Of a stretch of DNA of 64,000 nt, positions 9,653-18,630 are shown piece by piece. The notes under the pieces are model-generated. The model saw nothing but the letters and a program-made list of their open reading frames with translations, did no database searches and was not told the DNA's origin. The stretch is from Campylobacter concisus (lineage in GTDB: Bacteria > Campylobacterota > Campylobacteria > Campylobacterales > Campylobacteraceae): assembly GCF_003048535.1 (NCBI RefSeq), contig NZ_PIRQ01000007.1, forward strand, positions 1-64,000, in the 5' to 3' direction. Positions within the stretch are counted from its first letter, which is position 1. Each line of letters starts with the position of its first letter. A program made the translations under genes and the position numbers.

Positions 9653-9904
9653 TTAAAAAAGACTGCAAATAGATGCCAAAAGGCATAAAAAGATATCAAT
9701 AGATACAAATAAGAAAAATAAAAATATCAAAAATGGGATTGATAAGAGTGCGCCCATTATATAACCAAGTGGAAATGCGATAAATATAAAGACTATTCCA
9801 ACACCAGAAATAAAACAAAAAATTAGCGCAAATATCGTAGCAAAGGTATTTACAAATAAGCTAATATTTTCTAAAAGAAAATTTGTTAGGCCAAGACATC
9901 TCAT
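9653..9904 (-). CDS. Small hydrophobic membrane protein, unknown
   Basis: 83 residues made almost entirely of hydrophobic stretches, probably two or three membrane helices, with a lone glycine/proline-rich turn (FPLGYIMGALLSIPF). I do not recognise the family. The ATG at 9904 has no Shine-Dalgarno sequence, but a TATAAT-like -10 element (minus strand, 9911-9916) ends only 6 bases before it, so the mRNA may be leaderless. It lies convergent to frdB and divergent from the Mrr gene. It could still be a chance open frame; composition and position argue mildly for a real gene. Confidence 0.5.
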   Translation of the reverse strand: MRCLGLTNFLLENISLFVNTFATIFALIFCFISGVGIVFIFIAFPLGYIMGALLSIPFLIFLFFLFVSIDIFLCLLASICSLF

Positions 9905-9910
9905 GTTTTG

Positions 9911-9916
9911 ATTATA
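9911..9916 (-). promoter_or_regulatory. -10 element, possible leaderless promoter
   Basis: TATAAT on the minus strand, preceded by GC, six bases upstream of the ATG of the small membrane protein. The expected transcription start would fall on or next to the start codon. Confidence 0.4.
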
Positions 9917-9937
9917 GCTTTTAAGCCAAAAAATTTA

Positions 9938-9943
9938 TATAAT
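9938..9943 (+). promoter_or_regulatory. -10 element of the Mrr-like gene
   Basis: TATAAT on the plus strand, 31 bases before the ATG at 9975, with a Shine-Dalgarno AAGGA at about 9964-9968 in between. Upstream is a T/A-rich stretch as is usual for Campylobacter sigma-70 promoters, which have little -35 conservation. Confidence 0.55.
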
Positions 9944-9974
9944 TTCAAAAATTTGCTTCATTTAAGGATATAAA

Positions 9975-10874
9975 ATGTTACCAAGCTATAAAGATATGAT
10001 GCTACCTATTTTAGAATTTGTCGCGCAAAAGAAAGAGGCAAATACTAAAGAAATTGCTAAATTCATAATTGAATATTTCAAATTATCAGATGATGAAATT
10101 TTACAAAAAATAAAAAGTGGAACTTTTACATATATAAGCAGGACGGGCTGGGCTTTATCCTATCTGGCTACAACAGCACAAGTAAAATCAAAGCCAGAAA
10201 AAGTGCCGCTTCAAAAAGTTGGCAGAAGTCTATTTGCTATAACAAATTTTGGCAAGGAGCTAGTAAGTAGCAAGGACAAAAAGAGCAAATTTCTCACTTG
10301 GTACGATGAAATTTACAAACAAGAGATAAGGCAAGAGAAAAAAGAGGCCACGGAAAACACCCCAGATGACAATATAGATGAAGCGCTTTGCAAGATAAAA
10401 GAAGAGCTAAAAAGTGAAATTTTATCTAGCATTTTAGAAAAAGAGCCAAGATTTTTTGAATACCTTGTAACAAAGCTACTTGAAAAAATGAATTATGGAG
10501 CTGGAAATCTCACAAATAAAGGCCCGGACGGCGGGATAGATGGCATCATAGACGAAGATGAACTTGGGCTTTCTAAAATTTATATCCAAGCAAAAAGATA
10601 CAAAGACGGCAGTAATATCCGTAGGCCAGAGATTCAGCAGTTTATCGGTGCCATCTCAAATAAAAATACCAAAAAAGGCGTCTTTATCACTACGGCAAAA
10701 TTTACTAAAGAAGCTGAAAATTTCGCCAAAGATAATCAAAATTTTAGTGTGGTTTTGATAGATGGCGACAAGCTTGCAGAGCTAATGATAAAATACAAAG
10801 TCGGCGTTCAAACAAGCCAAATATATGAAATTTGCAAAATCGACACCGACTTTTTTGAGGAAAATAATTTTTAA
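9975..10874 (+). CDS. Mrr-like restriction endonuclease (type IV)
   Basis: 299 residues in two parts. Residues 1-110 form an Mrr N-terminal winged-helix domain (SYKDMMLPILEF, ISRTGWALSYLA, RSLFAITNFG). After a charged linker, residues 155-290 form an Mrr catalytic domain of the PD-(D/E)xK nuclease fold: DGGIDGIIDEDELG supplies the acidic residue and IYIQAKRYK the Q-x-K, followed by FIGAISNKNTKKGVFITTAKF. Such enzymes cut DNA carrying foreign methylation. No methyltransferase is adjacent, as expected for a modification-dependent enzyme. It lies alone between frdCAB and the cdsA operon and could be a horizontally gained defence gene. Confidence 0.88.
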   Translation: MLPSYKDMMLPILEFVAQKKEANTKEIAKFIIEYFKLSDDEILQKIKSGTFTYISRTGWALSYLATTAQVKSKPEKVPLQKVGRSLFAITNFGKELVSSKDKKSKFLTWYDEIYKQEIRQEKKEATENTPDDNIDEALCKIKEELKSEILSSILEKEPRFFEYLVTKLLEKMNYGAGNLTNKGPDGGIDGIIDEDELGLSKIYIQAKRYKDGSNIRRPEIQQFIGAISNKNTKKGVFITTAKFTKEAENFAKDNQNFSVVLIDGDKLAELMIKYKVGVQTSQIYEICKIDTDFFEENNF

Positions 10875-11068
10875 AATTTTAAGCCATAAAGCACTACTGC
10901 GTATATTTATTGCAAGTTACTACTTGGGATCATTTTGGTCTTGCTTTATTTATTTGCTTAAAAACAAATTTAAATCTTTACTAACGCCAAAATAGTCCAA
11001 ATTTACCAGCTTAAAATGCTTTTTAGATCAAATTTTACTCTTATAAACGCCGTCTAAAATTTAAGTGT

Positions 11069-11074
11069 TATAAT
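11069..11074 (+). promoter_or_regulatory. -10 element of the cdsA operon promoter
   Basis: TATAAT preceded by GT, which fits the Campylobacter extended -10 pattern. It lies 31 bases before the cdsA ATG, and a Shine-Dalgarno AAGGAG is at 11095-11100. The 190 bases between the Mrr gene and this element show nothing else I recognise. Confidence 0.6.
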
Positions 11075-11105
11075 TACAGCGAAATAACGATTTTAAGGAG
11101 AGGAT

Positions 11106-11837
11106 ATGCAATCTCGCATAATCACTGGCGTTTTGATGTTTGTTGCTATTTTGGTAGTTTTTTTTATTGATAATTATATTTTAAATTTTATCTTGCTCGG
11201 CGCTGTGCTTTATTTCGCATTTAATGAGTCGCTCAAGCTTTATAATATCGATCACAAACAGCTAGTTTTTGCCGCGCTTGCTTTTTACGTGCTTACATAT
11301 TTTACAAATCCAATATTCATAGCGATCCTTGCTATCATGCTAGTTGCTTCGATCCTAGCTCACATAAAAAGTGAAAATTTAAAACTAGTCGCACCTTTTG
11401 TATATCCGACCACGCCGATCTTTATGATGTGGATGCTTTACTCAGAGTATGGCGTAGGCTATCTTGTATGGCTTATTTTAAGCGTAGTTGCAAGCGATAG
11501 TGGTGCATTTTTTGTTGGCAAAATGTTTGGCAAACATCCATTTAGCCCAAGCTCACCAAACAAAACAATTGAAGGTGCAGCAGGTGGCGTAGCAATAGGC
11601 ACAGTGATTGGCTGCATTGTTGGAAATTTTGTAACTGAAGGATTTTTCCAAATTTTATTTTCAAGCTTTTTAGTCTGCGTGTTTGCGGTTTGGGGAGATC
11701 TGTTTGAGAGCTACCTAAAAAGACTTTGTGGCGTCAAAGATAGTGGTTCGCTCTTCCCAGGACACGGAGGCATGCTTGATAGGATAGATGGCTATTTATT
11801 TGGCGTAGTAGCCCTACTTTGGTCGCTCTCGTGGTAA
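11106..11837 (+). CDS. cdsA: Phosphatidate cytidylyltransferase
   Basis: Integral membrane enzyme making CDP-diacylglycerol from phosphatidate and CTP for phospholipid synthesis. 243 residues with about eight hydrophobic helices; the C-terminal CDS signature is visible as KRLCGVKDSGSLFPGHGG followed by MLDRIDG, with acidic residues for metal binding. First gene of a compact operon with dxr, uraA, pgp1 and tsaD. The start of dxr lies within its last codons. Confidence 0.95.
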   Translation: MQSRIITGVLMFVAILVVFFIDNYILNFILLGAVLYFAFNESLKLYNIDHKQLVFAALAFYVLTYFTNPIFIAILAIMLVASILAHIKSENLKLVAPFVYPTTPIFMMWMLYSEYGVGYLVWLILSVVASDSGAFFVGKMFGKHPFSPSSPNKTIEGAAGGVAIGTVIGCIVGNFVTEGFFQILFSSFLVCVFAVWGDLFESYLKRLCGVKDSGSLFPGHGGMLDRIDGYLFGVVALLWSLSW

Positions 11838-12928
11838 TACTTGGCTCAACTGGTTCAATCGGCAAAAATGCCCTTAACCTTTGCGAAAAATTTGGAGTAG
11901 AGGTTGAGGCATTAAGCTGCGCTAAAAATGTAGATTTGCTAAATGAGCAAATTTTAAAATTTAAACCAAAATTTGTCTGCGTAGGCGATGAAAAGCTAGC
12001 TAAAAACGTAAAAAATATAGAAACTAAAAATATCTTTTTTGGTGAGGCTGGACTGCTGCAAATGCTAGAAATTTCAAGCTCAAAAAAGGTAATAAACGCC
12101 CTTGTTGGCTTTGCTGGCCTTGCTCCTAGTTTAAAGACGCAAACTCTTGGCAAAAGGCTTGCCCTTGCAAACAAAGAGAGTCTTGTTGTTGGCGGCAAAT
12201 TTCTAAAGACTAGAGAGATTTTGCCGATTGATAGCGAGCATTTTGGACTTAAATTTCTACTTGAAAATAAAACTGCACCAAAAAGACTCATCATCACAGC
12301 AAGTGGCGGCGCATTTTATAAAAAGCCGATCAAATTTCTAAAAGACGCCACGCCAAGTGACGCACTAAAACACCCAAACTGGGATATGGGTGCAAAGATC
12401 ACGATTGATAGTGCGACGATGGCAAATAAGCTTTTTGAGGTAATGGAAGCTTACTGGCTTTATGGTATCAAAGATATCGAAGCTGTGATAGAACCAACTT
12501 CTGCGATACACGCCGTAGTTGAATTTATAGATGGCTCAAGCACGATGCACCTCTCGCGGCCTGATATGAAGCTAGCTATCGCTCATGCCATGTTTGAAAA
12601 TGTCAGTGAAAATATCGTTTCACATGCAAATTTACTTGATCTAAAAAATATAAAATTTCATAAAATCAGCCTTAAAAAATACCCCATTTTTTCACTAAAA
12701 GATGAAGTCCTGGCAAACCCTGATCTAGGTGTAGTGATAAATGCTGCAAATGAGGTTGGAGTATTTAGCTTTTTAGAGAAAAAATGCTCGTTTTTGGATA
12801 TCTCAAGGCTCGTTTTAAGCTCTGTTAAAAATTTTAGAAATATTAAAATTTCAAATATTGATGAAATTTTTGAAGCTGATAAAGAAGTTAGAAATTACAC
12901 AAAAAGGATGTTAAATGCAAAGGTATGA
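11831..12928 (+). CDS. dxr: 1-deoxy-D-xylulose-5-phosphate reductoisomerase
   Basis: Second step of the MEP isoprenoid pathway, converting DXP to MEP with NADPH. The N-terminus gives the NADPH-binding motif ILGSTGSIGKN; later SGGAFYKK, HPNWDMGAKITIDSATM and NKLFEVMEA line the substrate and metal site. I chose the GTG at 11831, which starts the protein MVILGSTGSIG as in relatives; a TTG at 11819 in the same frame is possible. Neither has a clear Shine-Dalgarno, consistent with translation coupled to cdsA, whose stop is at 11835-11837. It overlaps the uraA start by 14 bases. Confidence 0.94.
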   Translation: MVILGSTGSIGKNALNLCEKFGVEVEALSCAKNVDLLNEQILKFKPKFVCVGDEKLAKNVKNIETKNIFFGEAGLLQMLEISSSKKVINALVGFAGLAPSLKTQTLGKRLALANKESLVVGGKFLKTREILPIDSEHFGLKFLLENKTAPKRLIITASGGAFYKKPIKFLKDATPSDALKHPNWDMGAKITIDSATMANKLFEVMEAYWLYGIKDIEAVIEPTSAIHAVVEFIDGSSTMHLSRPDMKLAIAHAMFENVSENIVSHANLLDLKNIKFHKISLKKYPIFSLKDEVLANPDLGVVINAANEVGVFSFLEKKCSFLDISRLVLSSVKNFRNIKISNIDEIFEADKEVRNYTKRMLNAKV

Positions 12929-14150
12929 GGGTTATAAATTTGATCCCAAACAAAGCTTAATCGGCGTTCAGTTTTTATTTGTCGCCTTTGGTGCACTGGT
13001 ATTAGTGCCGATACTTACGGGACTAGATGCAAATGTAGCTCTCTTTACGGCCGGTCTTGGCACGCTACTTTTTCAGCTAATTACTAGAAAAAATGTTCCG
13101 CCTATTTTTTTAGCAAGCTCCTTTGCTTTTATCGCGCCACTTCAGTACGGTATCGAAAAATGGGGCATAGCCGTGACGATGGGAGGCGTTATATTTGCTG
13201 GATTTTTCTATGTTGTCTTAAGCCTTGTGGTCCGCTTTGGCGGAGAGAAAATTTTGCATAAAATTTTGCCTCCAGTTGTAGTTGGTCCAGTCATCATGAC
13301 AATAGGCCTAATCCTTGCTCCAAATGCCGTCAAAATGGCAACATCAGCCACTGAAATTTATACCCAAAATGAGGCGATGATCGTCGCTGGCATTTCGCTA
13401 GTGGCTACTATTTTGGTAATGATGCTTGGACGTGGCATGTTTAGGCTTATACCTATTTTGCTTGGTATTATCACCGGATACATCGTAGCTTACTGCTTTG
13501 GCATGGTTGATTTTAGCCCTATATTTAATGCGCCTTGGTTTAGAATGCCAAATTTCACTACACCAAAATTTGAGTTTGAAGCGATCATTTATATGATACC
13601 TATCGCCATCGCTCCAGCGATCGAGCACATAGGCGATATGCTTGCTATATCAAATGTCACAAAAGAGGATTTTCTAAAAAATCCAGGCCTTAAAAACACA
13701 CTCCTTGGAGATGGACTTGCCACTTCGCTTGCTGCTTTTTTTGGTGGCCCGCCAAACACTACATACTCAGAGGTCACAGGCGCAGTTAGTCTTACAAAAG
13801 CTTATAATCCAGCCATCATGACCTTTGCGGCGATCACTGCCATCGTGCTAGCCTTCGTTGGCAAGCTAGGAGCGGTGCTCTCAACTATCCCAGCCCCAGT
13901 CATCGGCGGTATCATGCTGCTACTTTTTGGTATCATCGCAAGCGTTGGCATGGAGACGCTTATAAAAAATAAAGTCGATCTTGCAGACCCTAGAAACATG
14001 ATAATCGTAGCCCTCATCTTTATATTCGCCATCGGTGGCATGGTGCTTGACCTTGGAGCGGTTAAATTTTCAGGTATAGGGCTTGGTGCGGTTACTGGCA
14101 TAGTTTTAAATTTGCTTTTACCAAAGACAAAGCATTATGAAGGATATTAA
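12915..14150 (+). CDS. uraA: Uracil/xanthine permease, NCS2 family
   Basis: 411 residues with about 12 to 14 hydrophobic segments. NCS2 hallmarks include PPVVVGPVIMTIGLILAP and, in the central acidic helix, IAIAPAIEHIGDMLAISNV, then GGPPNTTYSEVTGAV. The latter two are closer to uracil transporters of the UraA type than to xanthine or urate permeases. It brings pyrimidine bases in with protons. Its ATG overlaps the dxr end and its stop shares one base with the pgp1 ATG, so it is embedded in an operon otherwise devoted to envelope and tRNA functions. Confidence 0.85.
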   Translation: MQRYEGYKFDPKQSLIGVQFLFVAFGALVLVPILTGLDANVALFTAGLGTLLFQLITRKNVPPIFLASSFAFIAPLQYGIEKWGIAVTMGGVIFAGFFYVVLSLVVRFGGEKILHKILPPVVVGPVIMTIGLILAPNAVKMATSATEIYTQNEAMIVAGISLVATILVMMLGRGMFRLIPILLGIITGYIVAYCFGMVDFSPIFNAPWFRMPNFTTPKFEFEAIIYMIPIAIAPAIEHIGDMLAISNVTKEDFLKNPGLKNTLLGDGLATSLAAFFGGPPNTTYSEVTGAVSLTKAYNPAIMTFAAITAIVLAFVGKLGAVLSTIPAPVIGGIMLLLFGIIASVGMETLIKNKVDLADPRNMIIVALIFIFAIGGMVLDLGAVKFSGIGLGAVTGIVLNLLLPKTKHYEGY

Positions 14151-15442
14151 TGCGTAAATTTTTACTTTTTTTACTAACCTTTACCACTGCTAGTTTAGCC
14201 AATACTTTAGACTATGCGCTTATCAAAAAAGGTGAGCCAAGCGAAAACACGATGTTGTTAATCGGCGGTATTCAAGGAGATGAGCCAGGTGGCTTTTTGG
14301 CAGCCTCTATCGTGGCCACCGACTACAACATCACAAAAGGCTCGCTTTGGGTCGTGCCAAATTTAAATTTCCCAAGTATAATCGAGCGAAGTCGTGGCAC
14401 AAAAGGCGATATGAATAGAAAATTTGCCCATGTCGATAAAAACGATCCTGACTATAACTCAGTGATGAAGATAAAAGACGTCATCACCGATAAAAACGTC
14501 ACGCTCATCTTAAATTTGCACGATGGCAGCGGATATTACAGAGATAAATTTATAAACAAAGACGAAAATCCAGATAAATGGGGCAACACTTGCATAATAG
14601 ACCAAAGCACGCTTCCTAGCTCAAAATATCCAGAGCTTGAAAGTATCGCCTCAAGCGTAAAAGACGTGTTAAATAAGCACCTAATAGATCCAAAACACCA
14701 GTATCACATCAAAAACACACACACTGCGATGGGTGATAAAGAGATGCTAAAAAGCCTAACTTACTATGCTATTACGCAAAATAAGTCAGCCTTTGCAAAC
14801 GAAGCTAGTAAAAATTTAAACGCCGAGCAAAGGACTTATTATCATCTAATCGCCATTGAAGAATATATGAAAAAGGCTGGCATTAGCTTTACTAGGCCGT
14901 TTAACCTTGATGTTAAAAGCGTAAAAAAAGCGATCGAAAAAGAGATCAGACTCGAGCTTGAAAATTCATACGCAATAAGCCTCAAAAATCTAAAGCCTTT
15001 AATAAATTTTGTCCCACTTAAAAAAGGCGAGTTAAATTACAGCTCACCAAATCCGCTAATAGCCGTTATAAAAGAAAATGGTAGCTTCAAAGTGCAGTAT
15101 GGCAACCGCTTTGTTACTAGATTAAAACCACAATATTTTGAGTTTGCAAAACCACTTGATGAAATTTCACTAATAAGTGACGGTAGCGAGCTTACATTAA
15201 AAAGTGGCGATAAATTTAGCGTGAAAAAGAGCTTTAAAATAAAATCACTCAAAAACGTGCGCGTAAATGTCATAGGATATGGCACAAAAAGTATAGATGA
15301 GAGCGAGCAAGAAGTGACTAAAAATAGCCTAAATAAAAGCTACAGCATCGATAAAGACAGCAAAATTTACCGAGTCGAGTTTTATAAAAACGAAGATGGC
15401 AAAGAGAAATTTGCTGGCATGATCTTAGCGGAGTTTAAATGA
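14150..15442 (+). CDS. pgp1: Peptidoglycan DL-carboxypeptidase (cell-shape enzyme, M14/M99)
   Basis: Periplasmic zinc carboxypeptidase trimming tripeptides to dipeptides in peptidoglycan, needed for helical shape in C. jejuni (Pgp1) and H. pylori (Csd4). 430 residues with a signal peptide (RKFLLFLLTFTTASLA). The zinc site is GGIQGDEPGG: glutamine Q42 replaces the first histidine of ordinary M14 enzymes, with E45 and H124 completing it. These have the same spacing as Q46, E49 and H128 of Csd4. The C-terminal half has the beta-rich accessory domains of the family. It overlaps uraA by one base and tsaD by four (ATGA). Confidence 0.9.
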   Translation: MRKFLLFLLTFTTASLANTLDYALIKKGEPSENTMLLIGGIQGDEPGGFLAASIVATDYNITKGSLWVVPNLNFPSIIERSRGTKGDMNRKFAHVDKNDPDYNSVMKIKDVITDKNVTLILNLHDGSGYYRDKFINKDENPDKWGNTCIIDQSTLPSSKYPELESIASSVKDVLNKHLIDPKHQYHIKNTHTAMGDKEMLKSLTYYAITQNKSAFANEASKNLNAEQRTYYHLIAIEEYMKKAGISFTRPFNLDVKSVKKAIEKEIRLELENSYAISLKNLKPLINFVPLKKGELNYSSPNPLIAVIKENGSFKVQYGNRFVTRLKPQYFEFAKPLDEISLISDGSELTLKSGDKFSVKKSFKIKSLKNVRVNVIGYGTKSIDESEQEVTKNSLNKSYSIDKDSKIYRVEFYKNEDGKEKFAGMILAEFK

Positions 15443-16446
15443 TACTTGGCATCGAAAGTAGCTGCGATGATAGCTCAGTTGCACTCATAGATGAACGCAC
15501 TTTAGAGAAGATTTATTATAAAAAAATTTCTCAAGAGGAGGAGCACGCTATCTTTGGTGGAGTTGTTCCTGAGCTTGCAGCTAGGCTTCATACGAAGGCA
15601 CTGCCAGCACTTTTAAATGATATCTTGCCAAATTTTAAAGATATAAAAGCGATCGCCGTGACAAATGAGCCAGGGTTAAGTGTGAGCCTAATAGGCGGTG
15701 TCAGCATGGCAAAAGCGCTAAGCGTGGCTCTAAATATCCCGCTAATTGCTGTAAATCATTTAGTTGGCCACATCTACTCACTATTTTTAGATCGCGAAGC
15801 CACCTTTCCACTTGGCGTCCTGCTAGTTAGTGGTGGGCATACGATGATCTTAGAAGTAAGCGAAAATGGTGAAATCACTGAGCTTGCAAGCACTAGCGAT
15901 GATAGCTTTGGTGAGAGCTTTGACAAGGTTGCTAAAATGCTTGATCTTGGCTATCCAGGCGGTGCCGTAGTTCAGCAAAATGCCCTACTTTGCAAAGACA
16001 AAGAGAGGTTTCATTTTACCATTCCACTTCTTCACGATAAACGCCTTGAATATAGTTTTTCAGGGCTTAAAAACCAAGTCAGAGTCGAAATTTCAAAGCT
16101 AGAAAATATCACACAAAAGGATATCGCTGAAATCTGCTACGCATTTGAAAATACTGCCTGTGAGCACATTTTAAACAAGCTTGAAAAGGTCTTTTGTTTA
16201 AGAAATTTTAAGCGTTTTGGCGTAGTTGGCGGTGCAAGTGCAAATCTAAATTTACGAAAAAGGCTTGAGATGCTTTGTCAAAAAAACGAGTGCGAGCTTT
16301 TGCTAGCTCCACTTGAGTTTTGCTCTGATAACGCCTTAATGATAGCAAGAGCGGGACGTGAGAAGTACCTAAAAGGCGAGTTTGTAAGCCATAGCGAGCT
16401 AAATATAAATCCAAGAGTTAGCTTTAAAAAGCTTGAGTTAAATTAA
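15439..16446 (+). CDS. tsaD: tRNA threonylcarbamoyladenosine transferase TsaD
   Basis: Catalytic subunit that transfers threonylcarbamoyl to A37 of ANN-decoding tRNAs, working with TsaB and TsaE, which are not in this window. 335 residues with the ASKHA fold: GIESSCDDSSVAL at the N-terminus, metal histidines H107 and H111 in NHLVGHIYS, SGGHTMI, and GGASANLNLR near the C-terminus. The ATG overlaps the pgp1 stop as ATGA. Last gene of the cdsA operon. Confidence 0.96.
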   Translation: MILGIESSCDDSSVALIDERTLEKIYYKKISQEEEHAIFGGVVPELAARLHTKALPALLNDILPNFKDIKAIAVTNEPGLSVSLIGGVSMAKALSVALNIPLIAVNHLVGHIYSLFLDREATFPLGVLLVSGGHTMILEVSENGEITELASTSDDSFGESFDKVAKMLDLGYPGGAVVQQNALLCKDKERFHFTIPLLHDKRLEYSFSGLKNQVRVEISKLENITQKDIAEICYAFENTACEHILNKLEKVFCLRNFKRFGVVGGASANLNLRKRLEMLCQKNECELLLAPLEFCSDNALMIARAGREKYLKGEFVSHSELNINPRVSFKKLELN

Positions 16447-16542
16447 ACTTTTTAAAAAACATAAAATTTTGCGCCTAAATCTTGATAGCTTCGTAAGTAA
16501 AAACGTAATAAAATCTAAAAAATTTCAAAAAAAGAATCTTTA

Positions 16543-18630
16543 ATGGACGAGTTTTTAAATCACGCTTGGCATTTAAATAAAATTTATGCCAACACTGATG
16601 CAAGCGTACCTTTTTACCCAGATCTACTGGCGCTTCTTTTATCTTGTGATGAGAAAAATTTAGATGAGTTTATGGCTCTTGCTGAGTTTAGAACTATCTT
16701 AAAAAAGCTAGGCGTTGGACTTGATATCTTTAGCATACAAAGTGCTCAGCTAGCCACACTAAAAGCACTAAATGAAGCAAAAATTTCAAGCGATGAACTC
16801 GTAACCTACTTACAAAAGCTACGTGATGAAAAGATAATTGGCCATGAAAAATTTGATTTTTTAATAAAATTTATAAGCAAAAACTCAAATCAAAATAAAG
16901 CTGAAAATTCTAATGTAAAGCCAAAAGATCACTTTCACAAGAGCTTGGATTTTCTAAATGAGATAAATGAAAAAGCAAGCATGCTTGGTGAAGATAAAGA
17001 ATTTTTACTAGCTTTGAAAAATGCCAAGAAAAGATCAAACGAAACGCTTTTTAACATCGCAGTAAGTGGCGTCATAAACTCTGGCAAATCAACCCTTTTA
17101 AATGCACTTTTAAACAAATCCATCCTTGGCACTTCAAATGTGCCTGAGACCATAAATTTAACCATCTTAAAGCACGCATCAAATAGCCATGCAAAGGTAA
17201 ATTTTTATAGCCCAGACGAGCTAGAAAAGCTTGGACTTTCAAGCGAAAATTTACCAGCCAGTAGCGTAGAGATCAGCCTAGATGAGATCAAAAACTATAC
17301 ATCTTCAAGCTCAAAAACGGCAAATCTCGTAAAAAGCGTTGAGCTTTATGATGACTTGGAGCTTTTAAGAGATAATGTCTGCATTATAGACACTCCTGGC
17401 ATAGATGATGCGATCGTTTTAAGAGAGCAAATAACTACAAATTTTATGAAAGAGTGCGACCTTTTGGCTCATCTCATGAATGCTTCGCAAAGTGCAACGC
17501 AAAAAGACGCACTATTTTTGAAAAAATGCCTTGAAAACTCGCACATCGTAAGAGTTGCTATCGTGCTAACTCACGCTGACGAGTTGGACGCAAAGGATAT
17601 TAATGAAACGCTTAACTACGTAAAAAAGGCGATCGGCGAGCAGATAAATGATATTAAGATAGATTATTTTGCCCTTAGCGCGAAAGCTTATCTTGATGGC
17701 GCTTTAAATAGTGGCGTGCCGGAGTTTAAAGAGTATCTTTATGATGTACTTTTTGGTAAAGACTCTAAAAAATCAGCTCTAATTTTAAGCTCATATCAAA
17801 AAGAATTGCAAAATATTTTAAAAACAAAACTCGAAGCCACAAAGGCTGAAATTTTGGAGCTTAAGGCATTTGGTTTAGAGCTAGAAGCTTTGCAAAACGA
17901 GCAAGCAAATATCAAAAATTCTCTTAATGAAAATTTCACAAAACTTGAAAAGCTTTTAGAAAGCGAGCTAAAAAAACTCGATGATAAAAATGCAAAAGAT
18001 ATCTATAAAATGGGGCTTGAAGCACTACTACAAAATTTAAATGAAAAGCTTAAGAGCGAGATCGCTTACTGTAAAAGCAAAAGAGAAAATTTAAATCTAA
18101 AACGTCTTACACAAATAGCAAAAACTACACTTTGTGACGGAGTTGCGGCACTCATGAGAGAGGCCAGAAATGAAACTTTAGTGCAGACAAAGTCATGCGA
18201 GCAAAATATCGCTTTAAGTTTTGATGGCTTTAGTGTGAGTGAAAATAAAATTTTTAGTATAAATGACTTTTTAAAGCAAATGGGCGTAGAGCTTGATTTT
18301 GGTGAGCTTTTAGATGAGCTTGAGGCTAAAATTTTAAATAAAAATGAGCCAGATGAGGCACTTTTAGGCTTAAGACAAAATTTACTTAACAATAAAAGCA
18401 TATCGCAGTTTTGTGAGACACTAGCAGAACATGAAAAAAAGCTACTAAAAGAGCGAGTAAAGGCTTATGAGATGAGCCAAAAAGAGGCTTTAAGCCAAAG
18501 ACTTTTAGTGCTCAATGAAAAACTTAATGAGCTAAATTTACAAAATCAAAGCTCAATTTCAAAGCTTAAGCAAAAGGCCTCCTTGCAAGATGAAATTTGC
18601 TCACTTTTAGAGGATATAAAAAATGTTTAA
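16543..18630 (+). CDS. Dynamin-like GTPase, first of a tandem pair
   Basis: 695 residues. An N-terminal helical region of about 160 residues precedes a dynamin-type GTPase domain: P-loop VINSGKSTLLNALL (about 178-191), switch DTPGIDD, and THAD as the base-recognition motif. The remainder is long charged helices with coiled-coil character, as in bacterial dynamin-like proteins. The pair of adjacent dynamin genes corresponds to C. jejuni Cj0411/Cj0412, whose products form a heterotetramer that tethers lipid membranes. It overlaps the second gene by 8 bases, consistent with stoichiometric synthesis. Physiological role in Campylobacter is unsettled. Confidence 0.87.
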   Translation: MDEFLNHAWHLNKIYANTDASVPFYPDLLALLLSCDEKNLDEFMALAEFRTILKKLGVGLDIFSIQSAQLATLKALNEAKISSDELVTYLQKLRDEKIIGHEKFDFLIKFISKNSNQNKAENSNVKPKDHFHKSLDFLNEINEKASMLGEDKEFLLALKNAKKRSNETLFNIAVSGVINSGKSTLLNALLNKSILGTSNVPETINLTILKHASNSHAKVNFYSPDELEKLGLSSENLPASSVEISLDEIKNYTSSSSKTANLVKSVELYDDLELLRDNVCIIDTPGIDDAIVLREQITTNFMKECDLLAHLMNASQSATQKDALFLKKCLENSHIVRVAIVLTHADELDAKDINETLNYVKKAIGEQINDIKIDYFALSAKAYLDGALNSGVPEFKEYLYDVLFGKDSKKSALILSSYQKELQNILKTKLEATKAEILELKAFGLELEALQNEQANIKNSLNENFTKLEKLLESELKKLDDKNAKDIYKMGLEALLQNLNEKLKSEIAYCKSKRENLNLKRLTQIAKTTLCDGVAALMREARNETLVQTKSCEQNIALSFDGFSVSENKIFSINDFLKQMGVELDFGELLDELEAKILNKNEPDEALLGLRQNLLNNKSISQFCETLAEHEKKLLKERVKAYEMSQKEALSQRLLVLNEKLNELNLQNQSSISKLKQKASLQDEICSLLEDIKNV

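Noticed and set aside
11734..12297. 187-codon open frame antisense to dxr
   Set aside because: No ribosome binding site, composition is the mirror of the dxr codons, and dxr is a certain gene.
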